Of a stretch of DNA of 64,000 bases, positions 17,705-25,939 are shown in pieces. The translations under genes were made by a program, and so were the position numbers. The DNA is from Cellulomonas flavigena DSM 20109 (GTDB lineage: Bacteria > Actinomycetota > Actinomycetes > Actinomycetales > Cellulomonadaceae). The stretch spans positions 1,736,001-1,800,000 of the forward strand of contig NC_014151.1 of assembly GCF_000092865.1 (NCBI RefSeq), read 5' to 3'. Below the pieces are notes generated by a model, which was given only the letters and a program-made list of their open reading frames with translations, was not told where the DNA came from and made no database searches. Within the stretch, counting starts at the first letter, position 1. Every line of letters begins with the position of its first letter.

Positions 17705-19299
17705 GCGCCGCGCGGGCGACGAGCGGACGGTCGACGACGCTGCGGCGCCGCCTGAACCTCCTGCTCGTCGCGGGCGGTGGGCTCCTGGGCGTGGTCCTCG
17801 TGCTGTCCGGTTTCGTGCTGGCACGTGCGCTGGAGTCGCAGGAGGCGGTGACGGGGCCGTACTTCGACGCGGTCACGGGCGCGGACGCCGCGTACATGCG
17901 CCTGCTCGACGCCGAGACCTCGGTGCGAGGGTACGTGCTCACCCAGGACGAGACCGCGCTCGAGCCCTACCACCGCTCCCGCGAGTCGGGCGTGACGTTC
18001 TCCGACCTCGCCGACGAGCTCGCCGGCGAGGTGCCGGACGGTGCGCTCGTCGCGAGGGCGCGCGCGGCCGCCGCTGCCGCGGCGCGCTGGTACGACGAGT
18101 TCGCGGAGCCGACCGTCGCCCGGGTCCGCGAGGAGGGCGGTGCGACGGTCTCGACGGCCGAGGTCGAGGCCGGGCGTGTGCTGTTCGACGACGCCCGCGC
18201 CGCCGCGGAGTCGTACGTGCAGGCGGTCCGCGACAGCCGCGCGGGCGCCGTGGACGAGCTCGCCACCTGGACCTCCGCCACGGGCGGGCTCGTCCTGCTG
18301 CTCGTCGTCGCGGCGGTGGTCGCCGGTGCCTCGCTGTGGTTCGCGCTGCGCCGCTGGGTCCTGCTGCCGGTCACGCAGCTCGGCCAGGCGAGCCGCGCGG
18401 TGACCGACGGCGACCTGAGCCACGTCGTGCGCGTCGAGGGGCCCGGTGAGCTCGAGGAGCTCGCCGCGGACGTCGAGCAGATGCGCCTGGGCCTGGTGAC
18501 GCAGCTCGCGGAGCTGCGCTCCTCCCGCGAGGAGATCACCGAGGCGCACCAGCGTCTCTCCGAGCAGGCCGAGGAGCTGCGCCGGTCGAACCGCGACCTC
18601 GAGCAGTTCGCCTACGTCGCGTCGCACGACCTGCAGGAGCCCCTGCGGAAGGTCGCGAGCTTCACGCAGCTGCTGCAGAAGAGGTACAGCGGCCAGCTCG
18701 ACGAGCGGGCCGACCAGTACATCGACTTCGCGGTCGACGGCGCCAAGCGCATGCAGCGCCTCATCCAGGACCTGCTCGGCTTCTCGCGCGTCGGGCGCGT
18801 GGCCGGCGACGTGGTGCCGGTCGACCTCGCCGCCGCGCTCGAGCGTGCGCAGGACCAGCTCTCGGAACGGATCGACGAGGCGGGCGCGGCGGTCACCCAC
18901 GACGAGCTGCCGGTCGTCATGGGGGAGGAGCGCCTGCTCGTGCAGCTCTTCCAGAACGTCGTCGGCAACGCCGTGAAGTTCCGGCACCCCGACCGCCCGC
19001 CGCGCGTGCACGTCTCGGCTCGGCGGACGGACGACGCGTGGGAGATCGAGGCGCGCGACAACGGCATCGGCATCGACCCGCAGTACGCCGAGCGCGTCTT
19101 CGTCATCTTCCAGCGGCTGCACGCCAAGGACGTCTACGACGGCACGGGCATCGGCCTGTCGCTGTGCAAGAAGATCGTCGAGCACCACGGCGGGCGTATC
19201 TGGATCCCGGACACCGACGGCGAGGGCACCACCATCCGGTGGACACTCCCGGTGGTCGAGGACGAGACCCCGCGCGGCGGGGACGAGGAGCGGAGCTGA
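17701..19299 (+). CDS. CHASE3/HAMP sensor histidine kinase (bacteriophytochrome-kinase type)
   Basis: The 532-residue kinase has membrane segments at about 21-43 and 196-220 around an extracellular CHASE3-like helical sensor ([18 protein letters not shown] is typical), a HAMP domain (about 222-270), a coiled coil, and a HisKA domain with [10 protein letters not shown] where H309 is the phosphorylated residue. The ATPase domain has [13 protein letters not shown] and [12 protein letters not shown]. The H-box and ATPase domain resemble cyanobacterial phytochrome-like kinases, which pair with Rcp1 regulators, and such a regulator follows one base later. GTG 17701 overlaps the previous stop as GTGA. 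The stimulus is unknown. Confidence 0.92.
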   Translation: MSAARATSGRSTTLRRRLNLLLVAGGGLLGVVLVLSGFVLARALESQEAVTGPYFDAVTGADAAYMRLLDAETSVRGYVLTQDETALEPYHRSRESGVTFSDLADELAGEVPDGALVARARAAAAAAARWYDEFAEPTVARVREEGGATVSTAEVEAGRVLFDDARAAAESYVQAVRDSRAGAVDELATWTSATGGLVLLLVVAAVVAGASLWFALRRWVLLPVTQLGQASRAVTDGDLSHVVRVEGPGELEELAADVEQMRLGLVTQLAELRSSREEITEAHQRLSEQAEELRRSNRDLEQFAYVASHDLQEPLRKVASFTQLLQKRYSGQLDERADQYIDFAVDGAKRMQRLIQDLLGFSRVGRVAGDVVPVDLAAALERAQDQLSERIDEAGAAVTHDELPVVMGEERLLVQLFQNVVGNAVKFRHPDRPPRVHVSARRTDDAWEIEARDNGIGIDPQYAERVFVIFQRLHAKDVYDGTGIGLSLCKKIVEHHGGRIWIPDTDGEGTTIRWTLPVVEDETPRGGDEERS

Positions 19300-19300
19300 C

Positions 19301-19738
19301 ATGGTGGACCAGAAGGTCATCGACGTCCTGCTGGTGGAGGACGACCCGGGCGACGTCCTCATGACGCGCGAGGCGTTCGAGCACAACAAGGTGCGCAACC
19401 GGCTGTCGGTCGTGGCCGACGGCGTGAGCGCGCTGGAGTTCCTGCGCAAGGAGGGCGAGCACGCCGACGCCCCGACGCCGGACCTCGTCCTGCTCGACCT
19501 GAACCTGCCGCGCATGGACGGGCGCGAGGTGCTCGAGGCCATGAAGTCGGACGCGCGGATGCGCTCGATCCCGGTCGTCGTGCTGACGACGTCCGAGGCC
19601 GAGGAGGACGTCGTGCGCAGCTACTCGCTGCACGCCAACGCCTACGTGACCAAGCCGGTCGACTTCGACCGGTTCATCGACGTCGTGCGGCAGATCGACG
19701 AGTTCTTCGTGGAGGTCGTCCGCCTCCCGGGACGCTGA
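19301..19738 (+). CDS. Rcp1-like single-domain response regulator
   Basis: The 145-residue protein is a stand-alone receiver with E13-D14-D15 (LVEDDPGD), phosphoacceptor D66 ([11 protein letters not shown]), T96/T97 and K118 (YVTKPVDF). [11 protein letters not shown] and the extended ends match Rcp1, the partner of cyanobacterial phytochrome kinases. It has no output domain, so it may act as a phosphate shuttle or by protein contact. It starts one base after the kinase stop. With the upstream receiver-PP2C protein it gives the kinase two possible receivers. Confidence 0.9.
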   Translation: MVDQKVIDVLLVEDDPGDVLMTREAFEHNKVRNRLSVVADGVSALEFLRKEGEHADAPTPDLVLLDLNLPRMDGREVLEAMKSDARMRSIPVVVLTTSEAEEDVVRSYSLHANAYVTKPVDFDRFIDVVRQIDEFFVEVVRLPGR

Positions 19739-19813
19739 CGGCGGTCGGGGAAGAGACGTCGGGCTCGGGCTGTTGTACCGCTCGAGCACCGACGGAAGGC
19801 GAGTGGACTGACG

Positions 19814-20758
19814 ATGCTGGACCCCCGGGAGATCTACGACGTGGACGTCGAGGCCGCCGAGCGCGTGGACCACGCGGCGCGGCGCGGCGTCGGCCCCGTC
19901 CTCGTGCACGCCCTGCAGGGCTTCGTCGACGCCGGGCACGCCGGCCAGGTCGCGGTGGATCACCTCGTCGGGTCGGGCAGCGGGCAGCGCCTCGTGACGT
20001 TCGACGTCGACCAGCTCGTCGACTACCGCTCACGTCGCCCCGTGATGACATTCGACGCGGGCTGGACGGACTACGCCGCGCCGGAGCTCGTCGTCGACCT
20101 GCTCGAGGACGCCCAGGGAGTGCCGTACCTGCTGCTGCACGGCGTCGAGCCGGACCTGCAGTGGGAGCGCTGGGTGGTGGCCGTGCGCCAGGTCGTGGAG
20201 CGGTTCGACGTGCCTCTCGTCGTCGGTCTGCACGGCATCCCCATGGGGGTGCCGCACACGCGGCCCGTGTCGGTGACCGCGCACGCGACGCGAGCCGAGC
20301 TCGTCGCGGACCACACGTCCTTCTTCGGCGTCGTCCAGGTGCCGGCCAGCGCGTCCGCGCTGCTCGAGCTGCGCCTGGGGGAGTCCGGCCACGACGCGAT
20401 GGGTTTCGCGGTGCACGTACCGCACTACCTGGCGCAGTCGCCGTTCCCCTCCGCGGGGGTCACAGGGCTGCGGCACGTCGAGCGCGCCACCGGGCTCGAC
20501 CTCGGCGTGGCCGCGCTCGAGCCGGTCGCCGCGGAGGCGCTGCGCGAGGTGGAGCGGCAGGTCGAGGCATCGAGCGAGGTCGCGGCGGTCGTGCAGGCGC
20601 TCGAGGAGCAGTACGACGCGTTCACGCGCAGCGTCGGGCGCACGAACCTGCTCGCGCAGACGACCGACCTGCCGACGGCCGAGGAGATCGGCGCCGAGCT
20701 CGAGCGGTTCCTCGCCGAGCAGACGGGCACGTCCGACGGCGGTCAGTCGCCCGCGTGA
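19814..20758 (+). CDS. PAC2 family (proteasome assembly chaperone-like) protein
   Basis: The 314-residue protein matches the PAC2 family (VLVHALQGFVDAGHAGQVAV near the start, YLLLHGVEPDLQWERW, LHGIPMGVPHTRP in the middle), related to archaeal and eukaryotic proteasome assembly chaperones. A helical, acidic C-terminal tail follows. It is predicted cytoplasmic. Actinobacteria have proteasomes, but a direct role of bacterial PAC2 proteins in assembly is not established. ATG 19814 has GGAAGG 14 bases upstream, a poor spacing; an overlapping GTG at 19804 meets a stop. Confidence 0.85.
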   Translation: MLDPREIYDVDVEAAERVDHAARRGVGPVLVHALQGFVDAGHAGQVAVDHLVGSGSGQRLVTFDVDQLVDYRSRRPVMTFDAGWTDYAAPELVVDLLEDAQGVPYLLLHGVEPDLQWERWVVAVRQVVERFDVPLVVGLHGIPMGVPHTRPVSVTAHATRAELVADHTSFFGVVQVPASASALLELRLGESGHDAMGFAVHVPHYLAQSPFPSAGVTGLRHVERATGLDLGVAALEPVAAEALREVERQVEASSEVAAVVQALEEQYDAFTRSVGRTNLLAQTTDLPTAEEIGAELERFLAEQTGTSDGGQSPA

Positions 20759-20815
20759 GCGGTGGCGTCGTGACCTGATCGTTGTCGAGGAGCGCGGGAC
20801 GGACGTCCACATCAC

Positions 20816-20829
20816 GTGGCGTACGCCAC
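20816..20829. repeat. Palindrome GTGGCGTACGCCAC upstream of cspA
   Basis: A perfect 14-bp palindrome in the 282-bp gap between the PAC2 gene and the cold shock gene, followed within a few bases by another half-site (TGGCGT). It could be an operator. The rest of 20759-21040 shows no gene. Confidence 0.45.
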
Positions 20830-21040
20830 ACCTGGCGTGCAAGGATGCAGCCGTCGCAGTGACGTACGGACGCTCGACCGGCCCGCTGCCTGCCACCCTC
20901 CCGGGGTGCGTGGGGCGGAGGACCCTCGGGTCCCCGGAGCGGCGGGGGCCGGACCACCGGGTGCGGGACGTGAGGCACTGCGGCGCGCCGCGGGCACCGG
21001 GCCCACGGTGCTCACCTGGTGGGACAGAAGGATGCGGGAC

Positions 21041-21244
21041 ATGGCACAGGGCGCGGTCAAGTGGTTCAACGCCGAGAAGGGCTTCGGGTTCATCGCCCAG
21101 GACGACGGCGGCGCCGACGTCTTCGTCCACTACTCGGCCATCGACACGCAGGGCTACCGCTCGCTCGACGAGGGTCAGCGCGTGGAGTTCGAGATCACGC
21201 AGGGGCAGAAGGGTCCGCAGGCGGAGCACGTCCGCCCGCTGTGA
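21041..21244 (+). CDS. cspA: Cold shock protein
   Basis: A 67-residue single cold shock domain that binds single-stranded RNA and DNA. RNP1 is KGFGFI and RNP2 is VFVHYS, after the usual [17 protein letters not shown] start. AGAAGGA lies about 8 bases before ATG 21041. Length and sequence are canonical for actinobacterial CspA. A 12-bp hairpin terminator follows. Confidence 0.95.
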   Translation: MAQGAVKWFNAEKGFGFIAQDDGGADVFVHYSAIDTQGYRSLDEGQRVEFEITQGQKGPQAEHVRPL

Positions 21245-21273
21245 CACCTCCCGGCCACGGCCGGGCCTGCGAC

Positions 21274-21309
21274 GCACAGGACCGCACCCCGACGGGGGCG
21301 GTCCTGTGC
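21274..21309. terminator. Hairpin between cspA and a convergent methyltransferase
   Basis: GCACAGGACCGC (21274-21285) pairs perfectly with 21298-21309; the loop itself has CCCC/GGGG complementarity. It lies between convergent genes. Confidence 0.8.
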
Positions 21310-21338
21310 CGTGTCCGGGTGCTCCCTGTGGCCGGGGG

Positions 21339-22160
21339 TCAGTCGCGCTGCGAGCTGCTCGCGTCGCCCGGGCCTGCCGGGTCGGGGTCGGCGTCGTACC
21401 GCGGGAGCGCCGGTCCGGCCAGCGTGCGCGCGTCGGCGTCCGTGAGCAGCCGGGCGGGGACGGGAAGCGTGCGCAGCGTGCGTGCGAGGCCGGTGTCGTC
21501 GAGCAGGTCCGCGTCGTCCGTCGCGACGAGCAGCAGGTTGCCGTAGCGCCGGCCCTTGAGCTGCGACGGCTCGGCGACGACGCCGATCCGCGCGAACGTG
21601 GTCGCGAGCGTCGCCAGCTCGGCGCGCGCCAGCGTGAGCGGCGGACGGTCCGCGCAGTTGGCGACGTAGACGCCCCCCGGCCGCAGCACGCGGTGGGCCT
21701 CGCGCACGAACTCGACCGTGGTGAGGTGCTCCGGCGTGCGGTCGTGCGCGAACACGTCCCGCGCCACGACGTCGTACGTCGCGTCCGGCAGGCGCGTCAG
21801 CTCCGCGCGCGCCTCTCCCGTGCGCAGTCGCAGCCGCGGTGCGCGCGGCAGGTCGAACCATGTGCGCGCGAGCCGGGCGAGCTCGCCGTCGAGCTCGACG
21901 GCGAGCTGGCGCGCCGCCGGGTGCCGGTGCGCGACGGCGCGCGCGAGCGCGCAGCCGCCCGCGCCCAGGTGGAGCACCGACAGGTCGGAGCGACGCTCGG
22001 CGACGACCTGCACGACGGCGGCCGCCTGCTGCATGTACTCGAAGTCCAGCAGGCCCGGGTCGTCGAGGTCGACGAACGAGCTCGGGACGCCGTTCACGAG
22101 GAGGGTCGCCGCGCGCGGACGTCCGGGCTCGGGGACGACCTCGGCCGTTCCCGTCGACAC
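21339..22160 (-). CDS. Spermidine synthase-like SAM methyltransferase fold protein
   Basis: The 273-residue protein has the speE-like fold: GLLDFEYMQQ near residue 36, motif I LHLGAGGCALA at 63-73, VELDGELARLAR, YDVVARDVFAHDRTPEHLTT and YVANCADRPP. It lacks the tetramer and aminopropyl-donor features that define true spermidine synthase, as is usual for actinobacterial fused/short members, so the substrate is unknown. GTG 22160 is chosen; there is no clear Shine-Dalgarno sequence. Longer frames would run into the divergent HEPN promoter. Confidence 0.8.
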   Translation of the reverse strand: MSTGTAEVVPEPGRPRAATLLVNGVPSSFVDLDDPGLLDFEYMQQAAAVVQVVAERRSDLSVLHLGAGGCALARAVAHRHPAARQLAVELDGELARLARTWFDLPRAPRLRLRTGEARAELTRLPDATYDVVARDVFAHDRTPEHLTTVEFVREAHRVLRPGGVYVANCADRPPLTLARAELATLATTFARIGVVAEPSQLKGRRYGNLLLVATDDADLLDDTGLARTLRTLPVPARLLTDADARTLAGPALPRYDADPDPAGPGDASSSQRD

Positions 22161-22315
22161 CGCGACCGGACCGTGCGGCCACGGCGGTGCGGCCGGAGCC
22201 GACCGGGATGTCGGTGGTCGGCGGGACGATGGGTCACGACGTCGGGCTGCCACCCGGTCACGGTACGTGCCCGACGCGCGTGCCCGTCGCCGAAGCCCGC
22301 AGCGGGACCGGGGGA

Positions 22316-22344
22316 TTGACGTGTTCGAACATGGGTTCGAAGAT
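22316..22344 (+). promoter_or_regulatory. Promoter with a perfect LexA box in the spacer (HEPN gene)
   Basis: TTGACG at 22316-22321 is a good -35. A palindrome TTCGAACATGGGTTCGAA lies at 22324-22341, a full match to the LexA consensus TCGAACnnnnGTTCGA with one extra pair on each side. The -10 would be near 22339-22344 (GAAGAT, weak). LexA on this site would block polymerase. Confidence 0.8.
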
Positions 22345-22384
22345 GGAGGCGGCGGACGAACCGCCGCGACAGGAGGTGGGACGG

Positions 22385-22825
22385 ATGACGGGTCGGGTGA
22401 GCACACTGCCGGTGGCGACGATCCTGCCGCAGACCGCCGAGCTGCTGGGGCGGGCTGACGACGAGCTCCTGGCCGCGCAGTTCTCCGGTGAGCCGTGGGA
22501 GAGGTTCTCGCACGCGCACCTCGCGGCCCTGCGTGCCGGTGCGGCGCTCGTGGCCGCCCGTGGTCGACCGTCGGGTCGGGGTGCGCCCCGGACGGTGTGG
22601 GGGATGCTCGACGTCGTGGCGCCCGAGCTCCACCTGCTGTCGGCCCTGTTCGCCCAGTCGGCGACGCTGCGCTCGGCCGTCGACGCGGGCCGTTTCGAGC
22701 TCGTCACCGCCGCCCGGGCGGAGCGCGCGTTGTGCGCCGCGGAGGACCTCGTGGACGCCGTGCGGGACGCTCTCACGGCCGATGCGGCGTCGGTCGACAA
22801 CCTCCCACTCGCTGCGAGCAGGTGA
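22385..22825 (+). CDS. SAV_6107-type HEPN domain protein, SOS-box controlled
   Basis: This 146-residue all-helical protein matches the SAV_6107 family of HEPN proteins (RFSHAHLAALRAGAALVAAR, then TVWGMLDVVAPEL ... LLSALFAQSA). I do not see an Rx4-6H ribonuclease motif, so it is not obviously a toxin. ATG 22385 has AGGAGG at 22371-22376 with ideal spacing. In related genomes this family often sits near translesion polymerase genes (my recollection); none is here. A perfect LexA box in its promoter ties it to the DNA-damage response. Its biochemical role is unknown. Confidence 0.8.
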   Translation: MTGRVSTLPVATILPQTAELLGRADDELLAAQFSGEPWERFSHAHLAALRAGAALVAARGRPSGRGAPRTVWGMLDVVAPELHLLSALFAQSATLRSAVDAGRFELVTAARAERALCAAEDLVDAVRDALTADAASVDNLPLAASR

Positions 22826-22975
22826 ATCCTTCGTGAACACGCGCCCAGCAGTGGCGCGGGCACAGGTCCGTACCGCATGATGATCGCCCTGCCGACGGTC
22901 GCTCGACTACCCACCTTGGTGTCAGCCGATCTATCCTGAGGCCACACAGTCCACCGGAGTGCGACGGGGGTCGGG

Positions 22976-23371
22976 ATGCCACTCTCCGAGTACGAGCAGC
23001 GCGTGCTCGAGCAGATGGAGCGCCAGCTGACGTCTGACGACCCTCGACTCGCCAACACGTTGACGCGACGCGGTGGTCGACACCACGTCAGGCGCTACGT
23101 CGTCGCGGGCGTCGGGGCCGCGGTCGGTCTGCTGCTGCTCGTCGTCGGCGCAGCGTCGTCGCAGGCGTGGGTCGGCGCGATCGGCTTCGTCGTGATGTTC
23201 GCCGCGGTCGCGTTCGCCTTCGCGACGCCGCGCACCGAGCGCACGGGGCCCCAGGGCACCGTGGCCGCCGACGGGTCGGTCCGTCGGGCCCCCGCCGCGT
23301 CGAAGAAGCAGGGCTTCATGTCGCGCCTCGAGGAGCGTTGGGACCGCCGTCGGCACGGCGACGGTCGCTGA
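22976..23371 (+). CDS. DUF3040 small membrane protein
   Basis: A 131-residue protein with the DUF3040 start MPLSEYEQRVLEQMERQL (N-terminal cytoplasmic helix), two adjacent membrane segments (about 42-82) and a basic C-terminal tail (KKQGFMSRLEERWDRRR). Members are restricted to actinobacteria and often lie near the division cluster, as here. GGGG precedes ATG 22976 by about 6 bases. Function is unknown. A TATCCT box at 22932 may be its -10. Confidence 0.85.
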   Translation: MPLSEYEQRVLEQMERQLTSDDPRLANTLTRRGGRHHVRRYVVAGVGAAVGLLLLVVGAASSQAWVGAIGFVVMFAAVAFAFATPRTERTGPQGTVAADGSVRRAPAASKKQGFMSRLEERWDRRRHGDGR

Positions 23372-23447
23372 CCTCACCTCGTCACCCGGCGGGCACCGGC
23401 CGGACGTCGGGCTCTCGCTGCCGCCCGCGACCCTCCCGGTACGCGGC

Positions 23448-23491
23448 CGTCCCGGCGCGCAGGCGTCCCGGCGCACACGGCCGTCCCGGCG
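23448..23491. repeat. Three direct repeats of CGTCCCGGCG
   Basis: The decamer occurs at 23448, 23464 and 23482 in the gap between convergent DUF3040 and transglutaminase genes (23372-23566). It may be a relic of slippage or part of the terminator. Confidence 0.6.
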
Positions 23492-23566
23492 TACACAGGC
23501 TGCCGCCGCGCTCTCGCGCTGATCGCGGTGTGCCCGTCGGGCAAGCCTCGGCAGCGCCGCCGCGCC

Positions 23567-25939
23567 TCAGCCGACCGTGGTCCGCGCGCTCGTGGTCACC
23601 GGTGTGCGTCCCGCGTCCTGCGCCAGCGCCGCCCGCACACCGTCGCGGACCTCCCTGACCCAGGAGTCGAGCATCGCGGCGTCGTGCTCGGCGGGTGTCG
23701 GCGCGTACCGTGCGCGCTCCACGACGTGCGCGAGCCGATCGAGCGCCTGCGCCGGAGGTCCCTCCAGCTCGTGACCGCTGCGGGTCTCGACGGCGGCCAG
23801 CACGAGTCGCACGACGCCGCGAGGGCTCGTCGCGTCCGACCACCGCACGTCGACCCGCGCGAGGTCGCGCCGCAGGGCCGACCACGCGGCCTCCGGGGTC
23901 GACACGCGTCGGCGTCGCCGCCGGACCAGCAGCAGCGCGGTCACGACCCCCCCGCCGGCGAGCAGGACGAGACCGACGGTGACGGCCGCGGGCGCCCACG
24001 ACGCCTCCTGGCCGTCGGCAGCCCCCGGCGACCCGGTGGTCGGCGCCGTCGGCACGCCCGTCGGTGCGGCCGCGGGCGGGTTCGCACCGATCTCGTCCGG
24101 TCGCGAGCCGGGCGCGGTGATGCCGGTGAACGGGTCGGCCCACACGGGCGGGGGCCCGGTCTGCGTGGCGGGAGTCGGCTCGAACCGCACCCACCCGAGA
24201 CCGTCGAAGTACAGCTCGGGCCACGCGTGCGCCAGACGTCCGGTGACGACGTACGAGCCGTCCTCGGCCCGCTCGCCCGGGAGGAAGCCGACGCCGATCC
24301 GGGACGGGATGTCCAGCGTGCGGGCCATCATCGCCATCGCCGTCGCGAACTGCACGCAGTACCCGCGGCGGTCCTCGAGGAAGTCCCACACCGCGTCGGA
24401 CGAGCGGGCAGGTGGCACGCGCGTGTCGTACGTGAAGTTCGCGACCGACCGCAGCCAGGTCTGCAGGTCGACCGCCCGGGCGTACGGGGTGGACGCGTCG
24501 GCGGTGACCTCTGCCGCGAGCGCGGCGATGTCCTCGGCGTGCGCGGTCGGCGGCACCGTGGTGTAGAGCTCGGCGTCCGGGGGAGTGCCGACCGGGGTGT
24601 TCCGCAGGTCGTCCTTGGTCAGCGTGGGCACCTGGACGAGCATCGAGTAGGTGAGACCGTCCCCGGTCGCGCGCTGCCCGACGACCTCGTCACGCAGCGG
24701 GTCGTACCCCCACGCGCCGTCCACGGCGACGGTGCGCGGGAACGTGCTGACCGGCAGGCGTCGTTCCCGCAGCGCGCCGACCTCGAGATCCACCTGGGCG
24801 AGCGTCCCCGCAGCCGCGTCCGGAGCCGAGCCGCGCAGGAGCGGGTCCGACGTCAGGAGGCGGGCCGGGTCCCAGACCTCGAGCTCGTCGGCGTCCGTGC
24901 GCTCCCAGGAGCGCCCGTCGAACGTCGCCATGGTGAACGCGCGCAGCGGCCCGACGAGCCGGGCGTCCACCACCGGGGGGGCGGGGGCCGTGGGGGACGG
25001 GGTCGGGCTCGCGGTGGACGAGGCCGGCGTCCGCCCGTCCGCCGTGGTGCCGGCGTCGCCCTGCGGCGCGCCGCCGTCGTCGGACGTCGCGTCCTCGTCG
25101 CCCTCCGCGGCGGCCGGATCCGTGACCCGGTAGCGCAGCACGACCTGGGACGAGCGCGAGCCGAGACTCTCGCGCAGGTCGAGGTCGTCGCTGAGCTCGA
25201 GCGGACCCACCGGGCCGTCGCCGAACGTCGGCAGTGCGACGCTGGCCCACCCGGGCACGCCCATGAGCGGTGGTCCGGCGACCACGCCGGCGCCCGCGAG
25301 CGCCACCGCGGCCACGGCGGCCGTGGCGACGCGCTGCAGCCGCCCCGCGTGAGCGTGCAGCGGGGCTGCGCCGTAGGCGAGGAGCGCGAGGAAGCCGATG
25401 GCCGCCCAGAAGACCGGTGCCGCTCCCGCCGGGAACCCGAGCACGATCCCGGGGATCCAGAGCGTGAGCAGCGGGAGTCCGCCGACCGCCGGCACGCGCA
25501 GCGCCAGCACGACGGCGTCCAGCAGCAGGTAGGCGGCCAGTGCGCCGACGACGATGAGCATCTCGCCGGGACGGACGTCGGGCATGGGCACGAACGACTC
25601 GGAGATGACGGTGGCGCCCTGGCGGGCGGTCGCCCAGGCGCGGCCGACGGCGTCGAGGTCGGGCAGGAACTGCGGGCGGCCGGGAGGCGCCCCGTACCGC
25701 AGGACGACTCCCAGGAGCGCCACGACCAGCCCGACGACCGTGGGGGCCCACCAGTGGCGCACCGCGGCACGGGCGAGCGCCGTGCTCGCGGCCACGACGA
25801 GGACGGCCGCGCACGCGGCCACGAACCAGCGCCGACCGTCGACGACGCTCGTGAGGGCGAGCAGGCTCGTCCAGGTCGCCAGCACGCACAGCAGCGTGCC
25901 CAGGACCGCGCGTGCGCCCTGCTCGGGTGCGGCGTTCAC
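23567..25939 (-). CDS. TgpA-like transglutaminase membrane protein (DUF3488/DUF4129)
   Basis: The 790-residue protein has about six N-terminal membrane segments (to about 230), an extracellular region, a transglutaminase-like core, one more membrane segment near 680-700 and a DUF4129 cytoplasmic tail. The thiol is C528 (GYCVQFA), the histidine H571 (LAHAWPELY); the third triad position is E587 in FEPT where Asp is classical. A Thr/Pro-rich stretch (about 300-325) interrupts the outside region. Its GTG start overlaps the DUF58 stop (GTGA). With moxR and DUF58 it forms a common module of unknown cell-envelope function. Confidence 0.88.
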   Translation of the reverse strand: MNAAPEQGARAVLGTLLCVLATWTSLLALTSVVDGRRWFVAACAAVLVVAASTALARAAVRHWWAPTVVGLVVALLGVVLRYGAPPGRPQFLPDLDAVGRAWATARQGATVISESFVPMPDVRPGEMLIVVGALAAYLLLDAVVLALRVPAVGGLPLLTLWIPGIVLGFPAGAAPVFWAAIGFLALLAYGAAPLHAHAGRLQRVATAAVAAVALAGAGVVAGPPLMGVPGWASVALPTFGDGPVGPLELSDDLDLRESLGSRSSQVVLRYRVTDPAAAEGDEDATSDDGGAPQGDAGTTADGRTPASSTASPTPSPTAPAPPVVDARLVGPLRAFTMATFDGRSWERTDADELEVWDPARLLTSDPLLRGSAPDAAAGTLAQVDLEVGALRERRLPVSTFPRTVAVDGAWGYDPLRDEVVGQRATGDGLTYSMLVQVPTLTKDDLRNTPVGTPPDAELYTTVPPTAHAEDIAALAAEVTADASTPYARAVDLQTWLRSVANFTYDTRVPPARSSDAVWDFLEDRRGYCVQFATAMAMMARTLDIPSRIGVGFLPGERAEDGSYVVTGRLAHAWPELYFDGLGWVRFEPTPATQTGPPPVWADPFTGITAPGSRPDEIGANPPAAAPTGVPTAPTTGSPGAADGQEASWAPAAVTVGLVLLAGGGVVTALLLVRRRRRRVSTPEAAWSALRRDLARVDVRWSDATSPRGVVRLVLAAVETRSGHELEGPPAQALDRLAHVVERARYAPTPAEHDAAMLDSWVREVRDGVRAALAQDAGRTPVTTSARTTVG

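Noticed and set aside
22385..22825. HEPN gene as half of a toxin-antitoxin pair
   Set aside because: No partner nucleotidyltransferase (MNT) gene is adjacent and the ribonuclease motif is not visible.
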